A DNA stretch of 64,000 nucleotides, taken from the NCBI GenBank assembly GCA_002633025.1, contig NMRB01000145.1, positions 15,438 to 79,437 on the forward strand, in the 5' to 3' direction. The DNA comes from Notospermus geniculatus (Eukaryota > Nemertea > Pilidiophora > Heteronemertea > Lineidae). The notes under the pieces are model-generated. The model worked only from the letters and a program-made list of their open reading frames with translations. It ran no database searches and was not told where the DNA came from. Position numbers and translations under genes: made by a program. This document shows, piece by piece, positions 12,006-22,852 of the stretch (position 1 is its first letter; each line of letters begins with the position of its first letter).

Positions 12006-13995
12006 ATGCACGTCAACGCAAATCAAACCTTTCTTCTACTCATGTCAGTTGTGATAGTAGCACTGGGAGGCCTCGTCCGGGCTGTGACCGTACGAACCAA
12101 GGTCGGCGACATCGTTGGTACTGAACTGAAATCGAAGGATAAGTCGTTACACCGGTTTTTAGGGATACCGTTTGCGGAAGCACCTGTCGGGACCCAGCGA
12201 TTCCGACCGCCTGTTCCGAAGGAGCCGTTCACGGAACCCTTCAAGGCGGACAAGATTGGGTACAGCTGCTTGCAGAATGAAGAATGGTTGAAGAAGTTCT
12301 TTGAGTTGAGTATAACACCAGAAGATCCAGAGTTCACATTGGATGATGTAAAAATGGACGAGGATTGTCTGAATCTAAACATCTGGGTGCCAACAGGAGG
12401 TGAAGAGAAGAAAGCCGTAATGATTTGGATCCACGGCGGAGGGTTCATTCTTGGCGCTGGGGCCCAGTACAATGCCTCTAAGTTGGCCCTCTTCGGTGAC
12501 GTCATCGTCGTGACTATCAACTATCGGTTGGGAATATTTGGTTTTTTCTCGACGACTGATGAACATGCCACCGGCAATTACGGACTTCTTGATCAACATT
12601 TAGCGTTCAAGTGGGTACAAGAGAATATTGGGGCATTTGGTGGGGACACTGACAGAGTAACCATATTCGGCGTATCCGCTGGGTCAGCTGCGGTCACGTG
12701 GCATATGCTGGCGCCAAGCAATGAAGGTCTGTTTCACAGAGTAATTGCCGAGAGTGGGACTTCTCTGGCAACCTGGGCGTTACCAGATCAGCGGGTGGCA
12801 AAGAAATACAGTAGAATTCTGGCGAAGCATTTAAATTGCAGCAATGATGACGTTGGTCTGCTTGTTGCCTGCCTGCAGAAAGCTCCTGCCGCAGCCTTCC
12901 AGTTCATTAATGCGTTCAGCTATCCATTCATTGAGGAGTTGGGCGGTGGTATGCCTGCAGGAACAAGAGCAGACGGGATATTTATTCCATACCCACCCAC
13001 AGCAACCTCGCCGAAGGAAAGAATGCAAGACCAGCCTTTTTTTAGATCTGTGGATTTCATAATCGGAGCCAATATGCACGAGGGGTCCCCTTTTGTGCAT
13101 TCGACATGTGAACCCATGTATAAAGCACAGACAAATCAAAGCTTGTACGATACTGGCGTACCCAGACAGTTTTTCGAGACGGCGTGGAAGATGTTTGGCG
13201 GAAAACGCCATCAAGGACTACTGGACGCCTTCTGGTGGCGCTACAGCACATCAATCAATGAGAATACTAAGGACAACATGCCTACAGAACAATTGCTAGA
13301 ATTCATAGGTGACTTAGCGATGTATCATGGTACATACAAGCACCTTAAAAACCGCGTCGCTGAAAGCTCAGAGGCCACCGGCTCAACCTACCAGTACAGT
13401 TTCATCCATCCGGCAAGTTCGGCAGTCGGCACCCTGGCAAATTACATGGGGAGAGAGCCCTTCGTGAAAAAGGCAATTCACGGTGATGAAATCGGGTTCA
13501 TCTTTCCGAAGCCAGCCATGATGAGAGGTGATGAGATTTATCTGAAAGAAGAACTCGAACTTTCTGATGCTATGGTGACGTATTGGACGAACTTCGCTAA
13601 ATCAGGGTAAGTCTTCCGGTACCATTAATTTACTGTGAAACATTGGTAAAGAAAAAAAGTAAGTTCTCTTACTTCATAAACTGGTGTACATGTAGGCCTA
13701 GAAGTAAAGTCTATCCGTTTAATATTCTTTCTTTTTCAGCAACCCGAACGAGCCCGTGCCCGTCCTCAAGAAGTGGCCACAGTTCAAAGACAGAGAAGAG
13801 GAATTCATAGAATTTGACATCGTCGACAAGAAGGTTGACCTCAGGATCAACGCATTTTACCGAAGTAAATATATGACCTTCTGGGATGACGTCATTCCAT
13901 TGATTACAAACCTCCTGGTGGATGAAAGTGACACTACTGGAGAGGGAGAAGCTGAGAAGGAAATAGATTCCAAACCAAGGAAGGATGAGTTGTAG
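12006..13995 (+). CDS. ER-lumenal carboxylesterase, tandem copy 2
   Basis: This is a paralogue of the gene at 8034, in the same orientation about 4 kb downstream, with the same two-exon coding structure: 12006-13606 and 13740-13995, 618 aa. By eye most residues are identical to copy 1. A signal peptide precedes the mature domain, the HGGG oxyanion motif is kept, and the C-terminus is again KPRKDEL. The triad is present: Ser224, Glu359 and His492. The nucleophile elbow reads GVSAG instead of the GESAG of copy 1 and of most carboxylesterases and cholinesterases. The Glu next to the nucleophile is therefore lost while GxSxG is kept. The frame is intact, so this is probably an active but altered enzyme rather than a pseudogene. 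The intron is 133 bases against 191 in copy 1. Confidence 0.92.
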
Positions 13996-14330
13996 ACGTT
14001 GATAAATAGATGCAGATGTAGTGTAAACATACTTATAGGTGGCAGCACTGTCTACGTAATGGAGAGTAGAACACTGAACCTCAGGCATGATCTGGAAGTC
14101 CACTCGAAGCACTCTAGCACGATGTGTTCGCTCGCTTATCTATTTTTGTTGCTATTTACATGGCGATGAATAAGAACATCGGGCGAGGTTCAATCGGTCG
14201 CCGCGTTCAGTAAAACTTCAACCGTTAGTACTGCCTCCAGGGTGTGGCAGATATTGAAATACTCAATAGCCATTGTCATGGACACTCAATGATCTCTTTA
14301 TTGATTACATGATTCTCCTCTGATCGGTTT
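13996..14330 (+). other. Esterase 2 3' flank, duplicated
   Basis: The sequence corresponds to the 3' flank of copy 1, with shared blocks TACTGCCTCCAGGGTGTGG and ATTGAAATACTCAATAGCC near 14230-14270. Similarity fades at about 14325, the right edge of the duplicated unit. Confidence 0.55.
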
Positions 14331-14612
14331 GAGTCGATGACGTCATCTTCACCCACGGAAATCGCCGACTGTGACGTCAAAGGTTGTAATCTCTGTAGTG
14401 TTTTCTCCTCACCCGTTCCTGCTCGGTTTTGCTGGGGTTACCAATGTCCGAACTCCCAGTGAGTCGTCAGGTCCTGTATACCTCCTTGAATGATCCTCGC
14501 CACCGGCTTGCCATGCTGCGTTAATGCTGGGTTCAGATGGTCGTCATCGATTTTTTTACCAAGAAAAAAGACCACAGATATTGATGCTGATTCCAACTTC
14601 ATTGTTTTGCTT

Positions 14613-14965
14613 NNNNNNNNNNNNNNNNNNNNNNNNNNNNNNNNNNNNNNNNNNNNNNNNNNNNNNNNNNNNNNNNNNNNNNNNNNNNNNNNNNNNNNNN
14701 NNNNNNNNNNNNNNNNNNNNNNNNNNNNNNNNNNNNNNNNNNNNNNNNNNNNNNNNNNNNNNNNNNNNNNNNNNNNNNNNNNNNNNNNNNNNNNNNNNNN
14801 NNNNNNNNNNNNNNNNNNNNNNNNNNNNNNNNNNNNNNNNNNNNNNNNNNNNNNNNNNNNNNNNNNNNNNNNNNNNNNNNNNNNNNNNNNNNNNNNNNNN
14901 NNNNNNNNNNNNNNNNNNNNNNNNNNNNNNNNNNNNNNNNNNNNNNNNNNNNNNNNNNNNNNNNN
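14613..14965. other. Assembly gap 1
   Basis: A run of n of 353 bases. Frames drawn through it are artefacts. Confidence 0.99.
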
Positions 14966-15439
14966 GGAAGTGCGCAGATCTTTCTTGTTTGCGTCAATTT
15001 GAGAACAGTCTATATCGACTGCTGTATGAATCAACAACGGGACAACATGTATGTTTTTACTTCATAACGAAGTGCCTGGCCAAATTAACTGGCTGATTAT
15101 TGTCGTTTTCCTTAACAACAGTAGGTCAATCTGTGGAGGTGCTGCATACACCCAATTTTGCATTATTCCCGTTGGCGCACAGTGCTGGGAACCAATGCAA
15201 TACCTACTGGAAATGAATAGTTCATTCCTTCGCATACTAAATCGCCATCTTTGATTAGTGAATGGTACTATCATTGTGTTCCCGCACTCGATGTGATCCG
15301 TCAACCACAAGACTCGACAAGACTACCACTAGTGAACGCATCCCCTTGTGTGCAGGAACACCGTACGCCTAACTTCAGTGAAAGATTTGTTGCAATTACT
15401 GAACTAATTAATGATTAGGCCCCGTCAAGAAGCTTCCTC
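14966..15439. other. Intergenic, nothing recognised
   Basis: Short frames only (15051-15254 +, 15062-15310 -) with no domain or splice evidence. Confidence 0.4.
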
Positions 15440-15680
15440 AGGGCCGATTTAATGGACGTTTGCTAAGCTAACCATTGGTTCCACCAAAAATAGATAGGCA
15501 TGCGAAAAGTGTACAGCTAAATTTTCAGCAAAAAGGACTGTTTGGATGGATAGTAAGCGCTATACAGAGCTTAGAAAACGGGGCTTTGGGGTGAAAAATT
15601 TAGTTGTACATTTTTCGCACGCCTATCTATTTTTGGTGGAACCAATGGTTAGCTTAGCCAACGTCTATTAAATCGGCCCT
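15440..15680. mobile_element. MITE-like hairpin element
   Basis: The inverted repeats begin AGGGCCGATTTAATGGACGT and end with its near-complement. The left arm is about 15440-15525 and the right arm about 15594-15680, and both contain ACCATTGGTTCCACCAAAAA or its complement. There is no coding capacity. Confidence 0.85.
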
Positions 15681-16056
15681 AAATCGGGCTGCTTAGGCGT
15701 ACATGTACTGAAACGATAATGTTGCCAATTCCTTTGTGATATGTAGACAATATCTGGTGAATACACTGTGGAATACAACTAAATGATACTTTTATCATTT
15801 GACCATATATTATGTAGGTCCGCACCGAGGCCTATCACCCGATAACAACCTTACAACATCGATTGCTTTATAGTAACACATAATACTTCTACGGTTTCTG
15901 ACAAATAACAACGTTGGGCCTAATCCCTATGATTTCTAGTATACACTCCAAGACAGTAGGCCTACTGAGGACTAGAAGCAATGTGATTCCAAGGGTCAGG
16001 TCCACGATGACACTGCATACGTCGCAAATAACAGCCCAGAATTTGTTCAAAGGATT
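15681..16056 (-). other. 3' UTR and flank of the SLC18 gene
   Basis: This is sequence downstream (minus strand) of the transporter stop codon. No canonical polyadenylation hexamer was found with confidence. Confidence 0.35.
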
Positions 16057-19000
16057 CTAGGGGCTGTCGTCGGGGAAGTACCCATCCTCGGCTGTGTCTA
16101 CCTCACTCGTTTTGGTGATGTTCTCGGTCGACTGGGATCCATGATTCTGGTTGTAAGTCACGTACTGGACAGGAGGCGTCCCACCGTTCATGATCAGAGC
16201 CTGGAAGGAGATGGGGAAGAAATTTCAAAGTTTGGTGAATCAAAAAGTTGGATAACGCCATCCACTCTCATACAACAAGTGAGTGTGCTGCCTATGCCGC
16301 TGATAGGTGTGTAGTCGGCCCCACATTTAGCTACACAACTACACGACTAACACACTTCTACTACTGAGTCAACCCGTCCCGCCATGACCTTGACCTCATT
16401 ATAGAGTAACCGTGCCATGACCTTGACGTTAACTCACCTGTTTTTCATCTTTAGACGGAGGACTCTTCAGAAAATAGAGGAACGGGCCATAGATAAGATT
16501 TACTATCGCTATTCCGTACAACATCCTGGAAAATCCCAAACATTGATGACATTAAGTAAGAAGATGACGCATGGATACAGACCCAAGATTACCAGTTGTG
16601 GCTTTTTAACAAAATAATGGAACAACATGGTTTTCTTCGCCGCTTGTGATGTTCTTTTGGACTGATGAAATACTCGCTGGAGCTTTGAGACTATTCACAG
16701 AGCCGCCGAAGGGACAGCCCGTAAGTTAAAGGACACGCAAATCCTTTGTCAGGCTGATGGTGAACAATAGATTATATATGGACAATAGTTAGCGCACTCC
16801 CGTAAGTTACGAAAGCTTTGTGAATAAGGTCCCAGGTTCCGTTAGTTGATTAGGTCTGCCATAAGTTGTGTTTGAATATTCTCTGTACTATCTCCTTTGG
16901 AAAATGCATCAGCCATCGTACTCGCTTGTGAAGGTAACCAGTCAACCTACCAGCGGAATCCTACAAGCTTGACAATGGAGCCCCCTAAAGCAGGCCCTAT
17001 GGCGTAGCCCAGACAGAAGGCTACGTCAGCGATGGCGTACACACTTCCGTAGACTGACACGTGACGGAGATCCACCAGGTATCCCATCTGGGGCATCATA
17101 GAGGAATCGACCATACCTGGAAACGAAGAATACGACGGCTCATTATATTTCTGAGGAGGTGGGGCAGGGGACAATAACCATTAGTCAAGTATTTTTCCCT
17201 CTTCGTCGAAGTCCCTTCTTGATCGTTCTTCTTGAAGGGGTATTCCAACGACAAGTGTGCCGAGTGTGAAGGCGAAGGACAACCTTTGATCACGTGTTGA
17301 AGAGAGCCAGCGATTTGACATGATAAACTCACCGATGGCAAATCCCAGGCCGAAGTTCGGTGCGATGAGATGACCAATGTTCTTCGAAAATGGAATCTGA
17401 AATTAAATGAGATCTTATTATTCAGACGATTTAGATTTAACAGGTAGAGTGATAAAACAGTGACGAATCGAGTCTATCCTCTGCTATGAGGCCAGGCGCC
17501 TGCCAAAACGAATGACCAATCCGCGTGCCGTTTGTCCAGATAAGGCGGCGCTGCGCGGAGTGACGTGACCACCCCGACGTCACTTGATTGGCTGCCACGG
17601 CTTGGCGTCCGAGAGTATGGCTGTAAGCGACTTTCTCATTGGTCAAAAGACTGTGCTATTGCGATTACTCACTATGAAGAGGCAGATTCCAACGACGATC
17701 ATTCCGACCAGTGCGCTCAGCCATCTGGAAGATAAGCCAAGTATTGGTCATTTTTCACAATTACATCATGTACTGGTACTGTACCTACTTGTGCCGAATA
17801 CGTGATTGGGACATCAAGCTCTCTGGAGGCCGAAGTGTTACGTCGGTTAAGATAGTTTCTGATAGACTGCATGTTCAGTGTGTTTTAGTCCATTGTACTG
17901 TACATGTATTTTGAGAATGTAGATCTATTTGTGTGATGCACATCGAAGTGCTGGGTGGTAACACCACCAAGGATTACATGGCCCGCCCAGAGGAATCAGC
18001 ATGGACATCCTTGGCATGTCTGCATGTCTGTAGACTCACGGACTTCCTGAGCGCTTTTAAGGGCCTTTTGGGGCAGAGCTGGGTTTTGCATGTCATAACG
18101 CACTTGTTTGGCAGACCCTGACGGGCATGCAGGGACAAAGAATGTTGAGAAGTTGTCTCAGGTAACACAATCTGCTAAAAACAATGTAATTCACATGCGA
18201 ACATTCGTCTAGGATTCATTGAACACATTGATTTAGTGGGTGGGAGCGTGCAGAGGATGGCGAGGTGTTTCTTCTGGGTTGAAAATAACAAGTCTAAAAC
18301 TACTATCTGATGAAATTATCAACTAGAACAGTCTATCTCGTTCTCCTGGCATGCTCATTACTAACATCCTGTCATTACCATTTACGTGATTGTGGATTAG
18401 TTGAAATTTGTGGTCTGACAACGCGTGGAAGCAAACATTATTTTAATGGTGTCAAACATCTCCTTTCCAACATGTTTACTACTAAGTGCATGCAAGTTCA
18501 TTTTGGTGATCATGATAGTGCATGTTATAGATGACAGAGAAATTCGCTGAGACTGAGAGGGGATCACCTTGTCGCGGGACCATATTCACGAAGCATTCAT
18601 GAAAGTGCGTGGACTATTGTTCATTTGCAAGCATTCTATTTGCCAGTGCTTCGGGGCTTCCCTCGAAGCTGACGAGGACAAAACGGCGCCGCTCTTGCTG
18701 CAGAACCAGGAGTGAGAAGTTTATTAGGACTGGGTGTGAGGTTCTAGTACAAAAGCGCTACAAGCCCTCAAAGTGTTCAGGACAATATTCCTGCCTAGAA
18801 AATAACAGCCTAAACCTAACAACAAAAACTGATGACGCGGGTCATTTTTGTCTAACATGCACACATATTGGTGACGTACACAGACAATGAGGACAAAAGG
18901 GTGTTCGGACATGAGCTGTCCTACCGAGGTATTTTGAACCGACGATCGTCCTTTAGTTTGTTAAGAAGTGGGTCATCTTCGGTTGGGTCAACTTCCTCAC

Positions 19001-22000
19001 GGTCAACAGGCTCGTCGGTGCCCGCAGGATCTTTCTCCTTTGGGCTAGGCTCTTCCTCAATGGTGTGTGGAGTTGGGGTATACTCCCCTTGGGTTAATAG
19101 ACGCCTCAGAACCGGATGTGACCTATGCGCATGTCTACAACGATACCAGAATATGAAGACCGTCAAATGAGGACTTGTAGCGCTGAATAAATTCTCGATG
19201 CTATTCTCACAATGTACCACAAATGTAAACAGACCTTCAGTTTTAACAGTTTAGGGTTCAGTGTTTTCAGAATGTGAACAGAGTTGGCGTTTAATTTGAA
19301 ACCAATGTCCACCAACCATCCGGGGACATAAGAATGTCTTTACTACATTTAGTCCCCAGTAAGTTATACCGGTACGGCAGCGCTGTACCGGTGTCCGCTA
19401 AAAGTACATAAATGAGAAGCTTCAAGGACATTGGTTTCAAAGACAAAACATGCATTTTCATCTCGTAGATTTAAAGACATTAATGATACGGGCAACAAAA
19501 ACAAGCATAACAACAGGACTGGTGAATGTGGAACATGTAGTAACTGGATTTTGGGAGCTATGGTTCATTTGCTGTCCCTGTTTGCTGTCATTTGCTGCAT
19601 GGGCTATCCCTTCTGAGGCGTCTCTGAACTCGAAGGGGAGTGATCATCATGCCGAGGGGTCAATTGAATGAAATATTTGACTGGGTGACTTTCTGTTTGA
19701 TGTGCTGATTGTGGGTTGTTGTTTAGTTCTGTCATTGTTTTGATTCTACGGCTCAGCCAGAGAAGTTCCAGATTCAACTGCCAGGTAGGTTCAAGCCGCA
19801 GGAACCGGAACTAAAGCTCAAAACTAGTGTTTCTTGAAAGGTGGTGGTGAGATTTGTCTGCGTTAATGGGAGGAAGGATGCATGCATTCAATCTGGCCAA
19901 CTTGGATTTGTTTACATGCACCATCTGACCATCACGCCACAATGACATCACGTGACCATATGCAGATTATCCGTGGCGCGCGTTGCATGCTCAGTGGCGC
20001 CACGATACGGTATACCTAATATTCGGTGTCCCGCAACAAAAGCTGCAATTTGATTGGATGATATTGAATGTATGTAAAGTGATTGTCATTTTGTGAAAAT
20101 GGAGACAGTTGATTACATATAGTGACCATGGGACGAGGTTGACGTGACCCTTGTTGGATGTGGATGATCAAGGTTGTGTTGGTCACCGATGAACTTTCGT
20201 TTGGTGTGTTTATTCTTTGCTAAAATGGTTTCTGAGAGTGTTCTATGAAGGAATTGGGGGTATTTCTACTGATAGACCTCACCTTCATCGTTGACGATCA
20301 GACGAGATAATACGGAGGTTTCGAAATCAAACGATAAACATAAACTTTACGACAACGTTATTTTTCATACTGCACATTAACCAGATTTTGCATTGCATTT
20401 TCGGTACAAAAACAACGTTGTCGTTAACGTTTACGTTTATCGTTTGATTTCGAAACCTCCCTAATGTCGAAGTAGCAGTTTTGATATAAGATGATTAGTA
20501 GAGACATTTATCTTGTGCAAAACAGGTGCAACACGACCCGAACAAAGCAAGACACTAAAACACGACTGATTCAAGAGAAATGAAGGCTTACCTTCCAATC
20601 TTATGGGCCAAGGGTCCGAACACGTTGGTACCGATCAGGTAAGAGATACTACAAGGCAGGAAGGCAGCACCTGTGGAGAAAAATGTCACATAATACTTGT
20701 ATTAAAAAAACAGTCAATTCGACAATCTCGATTTCCCCTCATTTATCTGTCTCGGTGTAGGCCCTCCCTGCAGACAACTGAAGCTTCGGCATCAACGTGA
20801 AGTTCATTACAGGCATAATGACCGAACTGATCGGATAAGGTGAGGAAAAGGCTTTTCTCCTTGTTATTGTCTTTTGTGCTGTGTAACAGTTTCATCACAA
20901 GGGCACGCCCCGTCTGCTCTTCAACACCGAGAAGAATGTGGTCGTTTACCTTGTTGCCACTTGGGGGCGTTCATCGTGTCCATCATCCAGATGGGCAGTG
21001 AAGGTTCCATCATTGCTATACCCATGTTGGCAAGCATGATTGATCCTGCTGTGAGCAGGATGTACGGATCCTTGAGCAACGTCACCAATGCGGTCCCCTC
21101 CTGGGACTCGGGTTTCACAGAGGGCTTCAGCGCGTACAACTGCAAAACTGGAAAGGAAGGACCCCGAGGAATGAGAAAAAAATGTGCGAACAGGGTTCAG
21201 GATCGAAGATTATTAACGGTAGCCACCCGAGAAAGAATGGTTCCGGTGGTTGTCAAGCTTTGAATGCGATCCACTCTCCATGAATCAAGAATGCTGAATG
21301 AGACAATCTGGCTGTAGCAGTTAGGCCTACTTACTTCCATCCAACAAAGCTAGGCAAGCAAGGATGAGGAACGGGGCTTCCTTTCCTACGAATTCATACA
21401 TCACTCCTCCGAAAGGCGGGCCAACTGCAAACAGAATAGCATTTGAGATAATTCCATGTGGGTTCGTGCTGTAGAGTGTACATCATGGTGGGATCCAAGC
21501 AAGGGCAACTGATGAAGTGCAGACGAAACTGCCGATCAGAAAGGTGCTCCAACTCGATGGCAAGCATGAATTGGCTGTTGGACAGACAAATCTGCGACGG
21601 TTCTTTGCCATTCTCCAGTTCCTTCTTCGTCATCGACGGTCGTCAGACCGAGCATTACTTACTCAACACTCCGAGAGCCAACCCGCCAAGTGCAAAGCCC
21701 ATGACTTCCCCTCTCTCTTTATCGTCTGGATACCGGTCTGCTAACATACCCATGCCTGAAGGACGAGAAGACGAAACCTTTACGATGATGCCGGTGGTAA
21801 ATACTTCTTTCGCTTTCACCGAAACGAAATATGACAGTGCCAAGCCACTTCACCACGACCTTCACTAGAAGACAGTTGTGAAGAATCGTCCTCGACATGC
21901 GTTGGGAAAACGACAACTAGAAGTTGAGGTTGTGGTCCTCATCCGTTTTAGATCCGGTACCTACCTGACACGCTGGAGCAGGATGAGCCAATACCCTGTA

Positions 22001-22852
22001 TGGCCCGGGCAATAAATAGCACCACATACGTATCAGCAAAAGCAAACACTGGAAGAAAAACAGGTGTCCGATTGGCAGGGGACGAAAGAACTTAAAGAGA
22101 ATTAGTGAAAACGGAACTCACGAACTCTCATTTCTAGCTGAGTGTTTTTTAATCTAGAAGTGATGTTAGAAACATGAGGGTACTTACAAACCGTTGAAAC
22201 AAACATAATACAAAAGCCAGTGAACATCGGAATACTATAACCTATCCTGAAATAAGAAGAACGAAGATGAAATCACTGGGAGAGGGCTGAGGATGATCAA
22301 GCAGGGACAGCAGGAGAAACGTCAGCCCACACTGACGACAATTTAGGCCCTACAGATCAATATATCCACGAAGAATCAGTGGGAATCTGCTAGATGGAAG
22401 TAACAGATACAGTCTACATTGAAATGCATTCAGCAGTTCACGGTAGAGCCCTTAAGTCAATGGCTCCTACTCCCGGTGATGTGGGCAACTGCTGTTACCT
22501 TTAGAGGGAGAGGAGAGGGAAGTCTCCCTTACCTGTTTGTCATAGGTCCTATAAATGGGTTTGTTAACAGTTGCACAACGGCCTTAGAAGCAAATAATAA
22601 GCCAACTTTTAAGTTTTCATTGGATAGTTCTCGATGGCGATAAGCGTCTCGCTCCGCTTTTGTCATAGGCCTCCCTAAGTCTATCAAATCCGATATGTTA
22701 TACACTTCATATGTGGTCGTGTTAGGCTTGAAACACACCGGGGGTTCATCCGCCTGATTCTTCATGGCGAAATACCCCGCTAGAGTCTTTCTTGATATAT
22801 TCCAAAACTCCTTCGTCCCGCCCTCTTCATAATGACATNACCAAGGACTATA
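16057..22852 (-). CDS. SLC18A: Vesicular amine transporter (VMAT-like), 5' end missing
   Basis: This is an SLC18 proton/amine antiporter of synaptic or secretory vesicles. Twelve exons, in gene order on the minus strand, are 22852-22533, 22246-22188, 22048-21965, 21755-21663, 21424-21335, 21147-20950, 20670-20592, 17724-17673, 17396-17333, 17116-16951, 16525-16438 and 16200-16057. Every junction keeps phase and has AG/GT boundaries. Family signatures are [10 protein letters not shown] (TM2), [26 protein letters not shown], the TM10 motif GMVDSSMMP with its Asp, and the TM11 motif [11 protein letters not shown] with its Asp. LRHVSVYG favours a VMAT over a VAChT, which usually has LRHTS. The first recognised exon is the glycosylated lumenal loop (NIS, NTT sites). 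The C-terminus is acidic, ending [10 protein letters not shown]. An n at 22839 makes one loop codon TNA, possibly a stop. The exon with TM1 was not found and may lie further upstream or in gap 2. Confidence 0.93.
18921..19134 (-). CDS. Possible alternative terminal exon of the SLC18 gene
   Basis: This is an open stretch on the same strand inside the large SLC18 intron 17725-20591. An acceptor TTGTAG precedes 19134. The exon starts with one base (A) that completes the AG left by exon 20670-20592 to give Arg, exactly as the normal next exon does. It then runs 70 codons to TAG at 18921. The product would replace everything after TM8 by an acidic, Pro/Glu-rich tail with EDDPLLNKL, which fits the [DE]xxxL[LI] adaptor-sorting pattern. 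The frame is also open upstream of the acceptor. It may instead belong to another gene or be chance. Confidence 0.4.
20313..20461. mobile_element. MITE-like hairpin, GGGAGGTTTCG family
   Basis: The termini are CGGAGGTTTCGAAATCAAAC and its complement, followed inward on both sides by CGATAAACATAAAC or CGATAAACGTAAAC and by AACGACAACGTT-like sequence. The outer end resembles those of the elements at 31921, 48894 and 62339 (GGGAG[GT]TTTCG). It lies in the SLC18 intron. Confidence 0.75.

Larger units (their letters stand above)
17725..20591. other. Large SLC18 intron
   Basis: It contains the candidate exon 18921-19134 and a hairpin element at 20313-20461. Otherwise there are short frames without domains (e.g. 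18310-18534 +, 19450-19671 +). Confidence 0.5.

Noticed and set aside
14438-15096. Long frames across gap 1 (likewise across gaps 2 and 3)
   Set aside because: They exist only because n bases cannot contain stops.
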